From Ridgeia piscesae (Eukaryota > Annelida > Polychaeta > Sabellida > Siboglinidae): a DNA stretch of 64,000 nucleotides. Position 1 is the first letter of the stretch, and every line of letters starts with the position of its first letter. Location of the stretch: NCBI GenBank assembly GCA_025642075.2, contig JAODUO010000113.1:247501-311500 (forward strand). Reading direction: 5' to 3'. The translations under genes and the position numbers were made by a program. Below the pieces are notes generated by a model that was given only the letters and a program-made list of their open reading frames with translations, made no database searches and had not been told where the DNA came from. Of the stretch, positions 11,121 through 47,111 are shown in pieces.

Positions 11121-11385
11121 TGAGTTACGTTACCGGAAACACGCGTGAATAATGCGAAGGGTAGCGAGAATGGGGCGTGCAGTCACAGCAGCGATCAAGC
11201 GGATTCGACCGGCATGGAGGACACGAAAATCGTCTTCCTCGTCTCTCAGTACGACATCCTGTTCAGCCACCCGACTAACTCTTCCCCCTCCCGGGACCGT
11301 GGGAAGCAATTACCTGGTCAGGTTAGCCAAGCGAAACGTGGCCTTTCAGTTTGCAGCTATGTCGGTTAGAACGTTTCGTTGCGGT

Positions 11386-11421
11386 CACGTGACGTCGCCA
11401 TCCGAGCCAATTATGACGTCA
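11386..11421. promoter_or_regulatory. CRE-like and CCAAT sites upstream of the Cys-Gly-Pro gene
   Basis: A perfect palindromic CRE (TGACGTCA) lies at 11414-11421, overlapping the flank of a CCAAT motif at 11407-11411. A near-CRE (TGACGTCG) lies at 11390-11397 and overlaps CACGTG at 11386-11391. They sit about 270-300 bp upstream of the ATG at 11120. CREM acts through CRE sites in post-meiotic male germ cells in mammals, so the sites would suit a sperm gene. Function here is inferred. Confidence 0.4.
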
Positions 11422-11789
11422 ACGGAAGCGTTGTTATCGATTTCCGCCCCACGACGCAAGGACCCGTGACGCATGCGTTATTTTTAAACTGTATATTTGG
11501 AAACGTCTATGTAAGTTTAGGCGTTTTATAGCGAAGTAGACAGGGCAGCAAAAAACATAATGAAGGTGACGACACAAAACCACGTAAAGCGTTACACAGT
11601 CCGCGAGTTAGCGTTTATAAAATTACGTATCTAGCGACATTAGTGTGTATGATCGTCATTCTAAAGCGGCATCAGGTTATTCTGTATCGCCTATGTAGAT
11701 GGTAGAGATGTGTGCCAAAGCACAATTGGAAATTAGAATCGTCTGCCCCTCCTAGATTTAAAGGTGTCCGTCGTGGCTGCAGATACTTG
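11422..11789. other. No gene recognised
   Basis: Unique sequence. A weak plus-strand LINE-like frame begins to appear from about 11690 towards the fragment that follows. Confidence 0.4.
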
Positions 11790-12075
11790 TATTCTTTTTC
11801 CCAAGTACTATTCGACTTTGGAACTCCCTCCCTCAACATGTTGTAAATCAAAACAGCCTTGATTCCTTTAAGAGCAATATCCAGACTTTGCATTATTCCA
11901 CTTTTTAGACATAACTAGTTCTTTTGCACGCATTACTGTTTACATGCACTAATTACTGTTCTGACATTGCATTGCACCCTAAAAGAAAAAATAGTTCAGA
12001 TTTTTCCTGTTCGCCCGCCTGTATCCTCAGCATGTTGAGGCCAGGCGGTATTTGGAAGAAGAAGAAGATACAATG
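11790..12075 (+). mobile_element. LINE ORF2 extreme 3' end with GAA-rich tail
   Basis: The plus-strand frame reads FFPSTIRLWNSLPQHVV, then a S-L-D-S-F-K-S-N-I segment and a stop at about 11908. The RLWNSLP..V...S.D.FK motif is the hallmark C-terminus of CR1/Jockey-type LINE ORF2. The sequence runs on as a 3' UTR and ends in an AAGAAGAAGAAGA tail at about 12056-12069, consistent with a target-primed insertion truncated at its 5' side. Confidence 0.8.
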
Positions 12076-13439
12076 TTTTGATTATCCTTTACTGATAGAA
12101 GAAACTTGAATCCTGGTCGGCACTTGAATAAAACGATCACGGTGGTCACGAGTGTTGTTAGTTGAATGAACTATGGGAGTAGGCGAATGGATCCCGGTGT
12201 AAGGATTTAATAATATTGTTTGTTTGTCAGTGCAACCTTAATATAATATAATCTCAATAGCTTTGACGTCTGCTTCTTTGCCTTGTCAAAAGGACGAGTC
12301 GTCCTTTATTTTATCATCATTCTAATACATTGTTATCTTGTTTATTTCTTGGCGTGTTATTCTTTTGCGGGGTTTTGCTGTCCTTTTCGTTAACATCAGA
12401 AACAGGAATAAATCAACGGGTCATGGCATCTGTCCGACAGACACAGGCAAGGTAAACAAAATGCACCAAGTTTTGAAACAGCGGTCGGTGGGATAAATCT
12501 CGGCCTGGTATAATAGACCGAGAATAGTTCTGAGAGTTGGCAGAGGGGCTCACAATAGTGAGCTATCATGCTATAATGCTACCAACACGACGGTGACATA
12601 ATCTCAAATCACTCCTGTTGTGGTAGTTAAAGCTTCAATCGATGTTAAGAAAGGCCATGAGAGCGTCAGCCTCGAACTTCACTACAATACTTGAATCAAG
12701 AAGCAGAAGCTCTGAATGAGCAGCACGATTGTCATTATAGGTGTAGACGATACGGAGACAGCGAATGGGTCAGTCAGTACCCTATAGGTAATATTGGGTA
12801 TATACGTTTAACTAAATAATTCACAGAAGTATCTTGAGAACTCCTTTTCCGACGCTACCAGGTGCACGGTATTTGTAACGCTCATCGCATGCCTCCGCAA
12901 CTTGCAAGGTTTGATATTGTTTCCTAGATGAGAAAGGTACCCAAAGATATGTTGCACTGCCAATTTTACCACTGTTGATGACAAATGTAATTTATCCCAA
13001 CATCGCTGATCTACTTTCCCATTTTATTTCAAAGTTCAGACAGCTGAGCTGCAGAACATAGCCACGACGTAGGCTAGTCGGAATTCTCTACCATATTTGG
13101 ATCAAGCTAAGTGCAGACCCATTATATCTGATATACAGATTCGTACAGTTGTATGATGCTGACCAATTATTCTTTTCTGTTTCTGATATCACCTGTTCTT
13201 TGATAGCACGAAAGGACTGCACGCCAAGTGGAGGACAGTATCCTTCGCAACAGAAATGTGTTTCAGTACTTTTGTCTAACCATAACCATGGTTTAAGTAA
13301 ATAGTACAATTATGTGACCCCGGATGGACAGATATAGCAGGGAACTGAATGTTGATGTCGTTCACTGTACATTGCTATATTGCGCCGACTTTTTTGACGG
13401 GGGATTAGGGGAAACGAGAAAGACAGCTCTGCACACAAA
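12076..13439. other. No gene recognised
   Basis: Unique sequence on both strands. No family could be identified. Confidence 0.45.
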
Positions 13440-13503
13440 CACACACACACACACGCACGTACGCACGCACGCACACGCACGCGCGCACGCAGACACACAC
13501 ACG
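13440..13503. repeat. (CA)n/(CGCA)n microsatellite
   Basis: ACAC units merge into ACGC tetramers and back to ACAC. Confidence 0.9.
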
Positions 13504-13573
13504 CTAATTGATGGCTTGGATTGTATTAGTACGCTAACTTGAGTAACTTCTTTTGATATGTTACATAATAATA

Positions 13574-13580
<7 letters not shown>

Positions 13581-13646
<66 letters not shown>
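13581..13646. repeat. (TA)n microsatellite abutting a LINE 3' end
   Basis: About 66 bp of pure TA directly follows the minus-strand end of the LINE at 13648-15508. It may have grown from that element's 3' tail. Confidence 0.95.
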
Positions 13647-13647
<1 letters not shown>

Positions 13648-15508
13648 TACTACTTATGCCTGTTTGCTCGCTGGGAGCATAGGCCATCGACCAAGGAACG
13701 CCACCGTTTTCTGTCCGTGGCCATCCTCTCCATTTCTCTCCTGGTGTATCCCATCTCCTTTGTTTCTTTTTCCGTGTCTTTTTGCCAGGTGTTTCGTGGC
13801 CTACCTCTTCGCCTGTTCCCTGGGGGTTCCATGTGATGGCTTGACGGATGATGGTTTCTGGCGGTTTCCTGAGTGTATGTCCTATCCACCTCCATTTTCT
13901 CTTCTTTATTTAATTTTCTATGGGTAGTTGATTGGTCATTTTCCAGAGTGTAGTGTTGGATATCTTGTCTGTCCACTCCAGGTGTACGATTCTACGCAGG
14001 CATTTGTTGATGAAGGTCTGTATTATTGTTAGTGTCTTCTGTGTACTTCGCCATATCTCCGATCCATAGAGTGAAACTGCCTTGACATTTGAGTTAAATA
14101 TTCTCAGTTAATTTTGATTTGTTTTGCTCTCCAAATTGTTCTCAACATACTTTCTGTATCCTTGATTTGACGTCTTCTTCTGTGCCTCCATTGCTGTTCA
14201 TTATACTGCCCAGGTATGTGAATGAGTCTGTCTCTTCCAGTGGCTATCCGTTCAATGTAATGGGGTTGTTGTTCTTTGTGTTGGCTTTCATAATCTCTGT
14301 CTTGCTTCTGTTGATGTTGAGTCCTAGCTGCTCTGTTTTTTCCTGCATCTGTTGATGTGTGAGTGGAGAGCGAGGTCATCCGCAAAGTCCAGGTCCTCCA
14401 ACTGGCTCCAAGGTGTCCACTGGATCCCATTTCTTCTATTTGTTGTAGTCTTTTTCATGATCCAGTCTATGGCGAGCAGGAATAAGAATGGTGACAGAAG
14501 ACATCTTTGCCTCATTCCTGTTTTCACCATGAAGGAGTCTGTAAGTTGTCCTGCATGAACGACCCTGCATGCCATATCTTCGTAACTATTTCTATCAGAG
14601 ATATACGTTTATCCGGTATCCCGTAGTGCTATAGAAGCTTCCACAGCGTATCTCTGTCGAGGCTATCAAATGCCTTCTCGTAGTCTACAAAGTTTATGTA
14701 CAGGGATGAGTCCCATTCCATGGATTGTTCAACAATGACTCGCAGTGTTGCTATTTGGTCGGTGCATGATCTGTCTTTGCGGAAGCCAGCTTGGTGGTCT
14801 CTGAGCTTGGCATCCACCCTTGTCTTCAGTCTGTCCAAGATGACTCTGTTGAGGACCTTTCCGGGTACTGATAGGAGCATTATCCCTCTGTAGTTCTGAC
14901 ATTTTTGCATATATCTTTTCTTCAGGAGCTTCACGAGGTACCCTCCTTTCCATTCAGTTGGTATTTCTTCTTGCTCCAATGTCTTCCCGAATAGGTCATG
15001 CAGTATCTCTGTGGAGGTCTCTATGTCAGCCTAGATTGCCTCGGCAGGAATTTTGTCTGGACCGGAAGCTTTCACTTTCTTCATGTGATGGATGGCTTTC
15101 TCAATATCTGCCTTACTTGGTCTTTCGCAGTTTATCTGGAGTACTTCTTTAGTTGGTTTGATGTCTGGAGGGTTCTGATGTGGTGGCCGGTTTAGCAGTT
15201 CTTCAAAATGTCCCCCCCCCCATCTCTTCAACTGGTCTTCATCACTGGTAAGTACATTGCCATTCTTATCTTTGATAGGTCTGTCTGTCGCTTGTACTTT
15301 CCTGCTAATTTTCTTGTTATATCATACAGTTGTTTCATGTTTCCTTGGGCTGTGCATCCCCTGCTTACTTGGCTAGGTCTTCAATGAAGTTTGCCTTGTC
15401 TGTTTTTACGCTGTTCTTGACTGCTCTGTTTGCCTCTGTGTACTCTTCCTGTGCTGTTGCTTTTGCTGCTCTCGTTCGGCTGTTGTTAATTGCACCTTTC
15501 TTTCCTTT
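13648..15508 (-). mobile_element. 5'-truncated LINE reverse transcriptase, decayed by frameshifts
   Basis: Read from high to low coordinates, frames on the minus strand show the following in order. A pre-RT segment contains KASGPDKIPAEAI (near 15040). Then come NYRGIMLLSVPGK, HQAGFRKDRSCTDQI and YEKAFDSLDR (14629-14930), LSPFLFLLAIDWIMK and the catalytic FADD box (LDFADDLALHSH, near 14370-14500). A basic C-terminus reads [13 protein letters not shown] and [19 protein letters not shown] near the 3' end. This is a standard non-LTR reverse-transcriptase order. It is broken by several frameshifts, one at the C-run at 15211-15221. TA arrays lie at both ends. It is not functional. Confidence 0.9.
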
Positions 15509-15512
15509 CTTT

Positions 15513-15669
<157 letters not shown>

Positions 15670-16082
15670 ACAAATATATCAGGACGGAGAGCGTAGGACG
15701 AAGTCGATGCGTAAACACGGACAGGTTCGGGCGTTGAAGCCAGTGAAGATTTTGGCCTCAGCTTTGAGCTAGATTTCCATTTGCTATACGTAGTAAATTA
15801 CGTACCATTACCTTTGCTGGTCTTTGGTAGTTCAGTAAAACAATCGCCTATTCGCTTGTAAACAGCTGGTTTCCGTATGCAATTTTCAAATCATTATAGC
15901 TAGTCCGACGGGACTGCTCGTCTGAAACTATTCTACTGGCCTTATTTTGCAGCCTGCTTATTACGATAAAAATGACGGTTAATCTCAACACCGTTCAGTA
16001 GTGTTCAGGCTGTCAAACAGATGGATATTGGCGTCGGGATGAAACAAATGAAAAGGGAGTGTGGTAAGACGAGCTCCAGCAC

Positions 16083-16086
<4 letters not shown>

Positions 16087-16136
<50 letters not shown>

Positions 16137-16171
16137 CTCGCTCTCGCTCTCGCTCTCGCTCTCGCTCTCTC
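16087..16171. repeat. (CT)n then (CTCTCG)n microsatellite
   Basis: A pure CT run to about 16132 is followed by CTCTCG hexamers. Confidence 0.95.
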
Positions 16172-16916
16172 TCGGGGTACGTCGGATCAAGAGACACATC
16201 GAAAGTGGGTTGCTATTGAAAAGGTTTCGGCGACATACCGATTTGTATTCAGCTTTTGAGACTCATGATTGCACGTCACAAAATACTTTATCTCCAGGGT
16301 CTCTAAAACACGTTTACTGGTACCAAACAATTATGTACGCCTACCCTAAATTCTTTCTCCAGCTCCAGATAAATAGATTTGGCGTTTCAGAGCTGAGTGG
16401 ATTAACCTGTGCACAGTGATTATGGATCGATCAGTGATCAGGACGAACAAATAATTACTAGAAAAATCAGCGATGAAAAAATATTATTAACTACTGTAAC
16501 GAACATTCGACAAAGACGCGGACCGCCATGGACGGGATTTACGCATTTCACTCAGAATTTGGCAGCCCCAAACATCAAAACTACTCGAGTAACACTGCGA
16601 CAGCATCTTGACAGATCGTGCCTATACCTCAACCCAACTCAACAATACACAAATGCAGTCTGTTGACATCCAAACAGTCGCACCAACAATTAGCATACCA
16701 CACGCCCGATTCACTGCGAACACGGGCAAAGTAAACAACATCAGCATTGTGTCCACAGTCGCTCCGTGTATTGTGGACACGCCGGCACCATTCCGCCTTT
16801 GTGGCATTCCATTTACTTTACTTCAACCGATGTATTTTTAACAACGTTAGTACTTGTGTCGAGCTCTTAAATCATGGCCGAGCCTGTGCAGCAGGTCTCA
16901 CAGGAATCTCATCTGT

Positions 16917-16972
<56 letters not shown>

Positions 16973-16974
16973 CC
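16917..16974. repeat. (CGCA)n microsatellite
   Basis: About 14 perfect CGCA tetramers. Confidence 0.95.
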
Positions 16975-17674
16975 ATACTGAACGAATGAACTCGGATAAG
17001 ATCAACGCATGCATAACAAACTTTATTATCAGAAATACTGTATGTAGCAACAAGAACTGAAGCACCTGTAAATCTATACACTTGTGCTTAATTACCTATC
17101 TTTACACTCAGCACTCTTTGTGCAACCATGATATATAGTTAACAGTGGCTTACACGCTTTCCACAACATGCAAAACAAGTAAGAAACGTAGTACCACATT
17201 ACTTCAGTTCACGTTAAGTATTAAGTATGGTGTGGTGGGCGGGGTATTATGGTGATTGGTATTATATATCTTATCTACTACTCGTATTATTTATTGTATA
17301 TGTATTGTATTTTTAGGTAGAATAAATAACTTATTTTTATGTTTTCAGAATTACTGTAGGTGAAATCTTGTGCAACGTATCAGAAAACATATAAATGCAG
17401 CTGTCCTTCAGTTAGTTTTGCCTGCAATTTGGTTCAGCCAACGTTGAGACAACCGTGGTGAAATTGGGAGATGCAATGCAAAATAAAAAGGATACGTACA
17501 AATATATCCACTTTCCACGTACACTGCACATGTTAATAACTCAATTGAACTTACAAATGATTAGCACCATGATCATTTTCTGTGCAAGATTCACGTTAGT
17601 GTGTCATTAAAGCGGGGTAATGAATGGTGCTAAAATCAGGAGTGATGACGTACACCCAATCAACAATTGCAATG

Positions 17675-17680
17675 TTTATT
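17675..17680 (-). terminator. Candidate polyadenylation signal of USP40
   Basis: TTTATT on the plus strand is AATAAA on the minus strand, about 310 nt past the USP40 stop codon. It is the first canonical hexamer downstream, giving a modest 3' UTR. Confidence 0.5.
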
Positions 17681-17986
17681 CTTTTGATCTAATTCTAAAT
17701 GACATGAACTTCAGAAGACAATGAAGTCATTACATGCAGTCTTTGTAGTAGTAAAATGGCACCTGACCACATCAGAACAGTGCATAAATCAGGCAAACAG
17801 AGCACGAGGGAATCCAACCTCACATCTTCATTTGTCGTCACGACAGAACAATAATTGTGTATGTTAGAAACAGAGTTCATTCTGGGTCTGTGCACCAGTG
17901 CAACTACATTGCACACACCAATTGCACTTTGCCAGCGTGAATCAAGCACCTTGTATCAATAACCTAAGACGTGTTATCATCGTGTA

Positions 17987-43145
<25,159 letters not shown>

Positions 43146-43375
43146 CGTGTCATCGCAACGCAGTTTTTGTCATTAAATACTTATTTGCATAGATTGTAAC
43201 TGCACCCATTTAAAACTTTCGTTTTGCAATCACATCCGCGAACTCTCGGATTCCCACGCGCGTCCGATTTAAGAGATTGCGCGTGCTCATGAAAACATTA
43301 ATACCGCAGTCAGTTACCGAATTGAAATACTGAAAACAGGGCGTTGTGAGACGTAAACCATTTGCATTATGAATG

Positions 43376-43440
43376 AACGAATGAACGAATGAACTGTATT
43401 TATTTCGGTCACCGCATACAAATAAATGCACAAGCATACA
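43376..43440 (-). mobile_element. LINE 3' tail-like remnant
   Basis: On the minus strand AAATAAATACAG is followed by three TTCATTCG-type repeats, like the repeat tails of CR1-type LINEs. Confidence 0.35.
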
Positions 43441-44109
43441 ATTTAAGTGGGTATATTAAATGTCACCGTGGAGATCCTCTAGAAACCCCTAAGGGTTTAT
43501 ACCGAAGACCACCAGAACATAATAATTTAAAGACATATTTAATACAATTATTATAATAATATTATAAAAAGTAAAATAACAATTAAAAAATGTTAAGCAA
43601 ATAAGTTTTGTACAACTGCAATTAATTTATACATTACTTACAATATATGTTTTAGACTATTAGTTAAAATGTACATTTTAGTGTTTTATTACTATTTTCT
43701 AGCACTATATATATATGTGTGTGTGGCATACATTCATCACATATTCCAATATAGTTAACTAATACAAAATCACATGTGAAGTTAGTGAACATAAAACATA
43801 TTCTTTATAAAATATTATTAAGAGTAAATTAGAGTAATAACAATAGTTAGCATAACCCACTACTATAGAACACTATATTATATACTACTGCTACTGCTAC
43901 CACATCATCGGTATCGTGAATGATGCTATAATTACCTAATTAAGTTTAAAAACTAAAGCAAAAAATAATATTATATAATAATAATACTGATAAAATACTA
44001 TAAATATAGTACATAATCCTTAAAAATGCCTAAGCTTCATATCCCGTCAGTAACAATTCCTCTAGCCTTCTTTTAAATTGTTTTATTGTTTTAAGCTCTC
44101 TTAAGAGTG

Positions 44110-44244
44110 CAGCAGGCCATAGATACTATTTTTCTCGACCCGCGTGGTATATAAAGTGTGGAATTCTTTGTCAGACGACACAGTTCAGGCCAGGACAATA
44201 AATGAACTTAAATCACGCCTCCGAAGAGATTGGAGAGGCCACCC

Positions 44245-44245
<1 letters not shown>
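44110..44245 (+). mobile_element. LINE ORF2 C-terminal fragment
   Basis: The plus-strand frame shows VYKVWNSLSDDTVQARTINE followed by a K-S-R-L-R-R-D-W segment. This is the WNSLP..VV.A.T...FK.RLDK.W motif of CR1-like ORF2 C-termini, here running into a TA microsatellite. Confidence 0.75.
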
Positions 44246-44246
<1 letters not shown>

Positions 44247-44311
<65 letters not shown>

Positions 44312-44345
44312 GTGTGTGTGTGTGTGTTATATATATATATATATT
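44247..44345. repeat. (TA)n, (TG)n, (TA)n microsatellite
   Basis: A pure TA run (to 44309), a short TG run (44311-44327) and a second short TA run directly follow the LINE fragment. Confidence 0.95.
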
Positions 44346-45229
44346 ATAATTAATAGCCATAATATATATGCAAACCGGACAAAAGCACGTGAAAAAATAC
44401 ATCAATGATTTTAAAGAAACTGCATCAACAGAAAATAAACCTTGAAAGGGTCTCAATGCTCAATCTTGGGCAACTATTGACCGGATCGACTTAAGAACGA
44501 ATTTAATACTTAAGAATTAAGAAGGAGTTAACTGTTGTACATACATTAATTCCAGAAGACTGGGCCAGAATAATTTATTGTTAACTTATTGTTGTTTGTT
44601 CTTACGTGTTGAATGTATAATATCCATATTGTAGTTTCTAAGATTGTGGTATATGAACGTTTTCCGTTGCGACTCTAATGAATCATATACTGCGGATGCA
44701 GCTAGGCCGCATTGAATGCATTGAATCCTTCTAAAAAAAAGAGGCACGACATTGATAAATTGTGATTTTTTTAAAGAAAAAAATGACACAATAATATATA
44801 GAATACTCTTTCACTTATTTATAAACATAACAGTTATTTACTATATATAACCACCTCGATTTTAGCAGCACTATAGATTTAAAAAAAATACATAACAGTT
44901 ATCGTAATATTCGATATAATATCGGTATAGTATAGTTTACGTTATTACAAACGTGTACTAATCATCAAAACGTTTGGCGTAAATTTATAATTATTAATAA
45001 TAAGTTTTTTTATTGAACGCGATGTCTTAAATATGTACACTGTATACGAGTGCCATTATTTGAGCAATTGTAAGATTTGTTAAATTATCCTAATGTACTT
45101 AAGCATTTATGTGGCAACGTTTTTATCTGAACAAACGTGGCTCTTCTTTATTGTTTGCGTAACACAGTATAAATTTATATATTTAATTATAGCCAATTAG
45201 AGCTCTACAATGCCAAATAACGTTTCGGG

Positions 45230-45363
45230 AATGTTCGGCAATTTCCGTAAGACCACGTGGATTCCTTTTATGGTAACTACCGGTTGGCTGTCAGAAGTCC
45301 ATGTGAAAGATGCGTGATAGATTTTGAATATTTCCAGCTATCAAGCATATTTAAAATCGCGTG
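45230..45363 (+). promoter_or_regulatory. Candidate ABCF2 promoter / non-coding first exon
   Basis: A donor-like GTG|GTAAGTATC occurs at 45363/45364. The ABCF2 start codon lies only 14 nt after an acceptor (TTTGGTCTTGTCACAG, ending 46322). An acceptor that close to an ATG implies an upstream non-coding exon, and this is the best donor nearby. The upstream sequence has CG dinucleotides and CACGTGG at 45254. The transcription start is unknown. Confidence 0.4.
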
Positions 45364-46336
45364 GTAAGTATCACTTAAATGTATTGATTGTTGTGATCAC
45401 GTATGTGCTTTTATTTCTATTTTATATATCCCATTCGTTTCTCAAACTCGTTTTTGCCACTCGCCCCAGTGTTGTTGTGTCTGAAATATAATGCGTTGTC
45501 GAACTTGTGTGCGCGCCAGATTATGAGTATAATTTAACCAAACCTAAGCAGGAAAATATTGAATTTTGAATGAAAAAGATCCACAGATTATTTTGTTGGA
45601 TTAAGTTTCGCTATATAATCGTGTAAATGATTCTGTTTGAGGAATGTGAACGCGCCGAAATTCAGGTAAGTCGGTCGGTGAACTCGCGAGTGCGAGATAA
45701 AAGGCGGAACTCCCGTCTCCAGCGGTATGCGTCATATCGGGTGAACTTGATTGCGACAACGCCATTAATCGTTACGAAATCACAGCTGTTTATTCGGATT
45801 TCGCCGCACTGTTCAGTAAGAAACCATTGTACCTGATGCGGATATACCCTGTTATGTCCGAATCGTGTGTTATAACGCTAGCTATGTGAACATGCTCACA
45901 GCTGCTTCACACAAGTGAAGATTGAAGTTGTGGGAGGCGTGCGTGGTTTCGCAAAATGTCACAAATTGACACGTAAATAAAAATTTGGCAATATATTTAT
46001 ATTCCTCTGAGAGTTGGCCCTGTTTAGTTATATCACATATGTTTTTAAATTTTTTCAATTGATCAAATAGTTTTTGTGTTACCTCCATTTGAAGATCTTA
46101 ATAGTGTTTGCCTATCTTAGACGTTTACACATTTATGTATCAAAAGTATCACAATTCCAATTCTTGTTGCAAATTTTCTTTCTAAGATTATCAGGCAATA
46201 TGGAAATTATGATGTAAGGCAGACTAGAAATTTGTTTATAAACATTTCATATCAATATAACTCGGAGAGGGGTAACCATACTGTACAAATTACACTAACT
46301 TGTTTGTTTGGTCTTGTCACAGTAAAACCAGCCAAA

Positions 46337-47068
46337 ATGCCATCAGATGCGAAGAAACGTCGTGATCAAAAGAAGAAAGAAGCTGCCAAGCAACGGGGGC
46401 AGCCAAAGGGGTCAAAAGGAAAAACAGACGAAGGTAGCGATGCACAAAAGCCAACGTCACCAGTCACAAATGGACAGACAAATGGCGCCACCATGAGTAA
46501 GTGTTTGTCAACAGGTTTAACTGACATAAGAGACCTCAGTAGTGAGGAGACTGTATTAGCAAGACTGATGCCCCACCTTTTTCTGGTACAGGAGTAATTT
46601 GGGGCTTTCCGAGAGGGTGACCTCAATTTGATAGAATCAATTTATTTTAACAATAGCAGGCATTATAATGTAGCAAGTGAAGAAATGTGTTTTGAAAAGG
46701 AATAGACAAGAAGTTATACACTTATAAGTCATTTATTGATATTACATACAATTGTTGAAAAAGGGCAATAATTGCCCTGTTAAAAACAAGTAATAATAAT
46801 AATACAGTTTTTTATATAGCGCTAATTCCTGCATGGTGGATCGTTGCGCAGCACAAGAAATATACTAAATGTATATTAATAAATAGCAATGTAAATTTTA
46901 TAAATCCTATAAATTTTTGGTTTTAAGATGTGCACACTAGTAAACCTTTGTATGTAAATTATATAAATAAATTTAAAATAAATTAAACACTGCTTTTAAG
47001 ATGATTAGTACTAAAACTTGGTATGTAAATTATATAAATTAATATAAAATTAAAACTTTTACTAAAAA

Positions 47069-47111
<43 letters not shown>

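Larger units (their letters stand above)
43146..45229. other. Intergenic region between USP40 and ABCF2
   Basis: The first ~150 bp hold the USP40 5' UTR/promoter side and a small CpG-rich patch (43237-43290). The rest is AT-rich and carries LINE relics and a TA array listed separately. No additional gene is seen. Confidence 0.5.

Noticed and set aside
10573..11148. Plus-strand Gly-Gln-His repeat frame opposite the Cys-Gly-Pro gene
   Set aside because: It has no ATG in its frame and no organised termini. It is open because the 9-base repeat is stop-free in several frames.
13648..15508. Active LINE
   Set aside because: Several frameshifts, a C-run disruption and 5' truncation show it is a relic.
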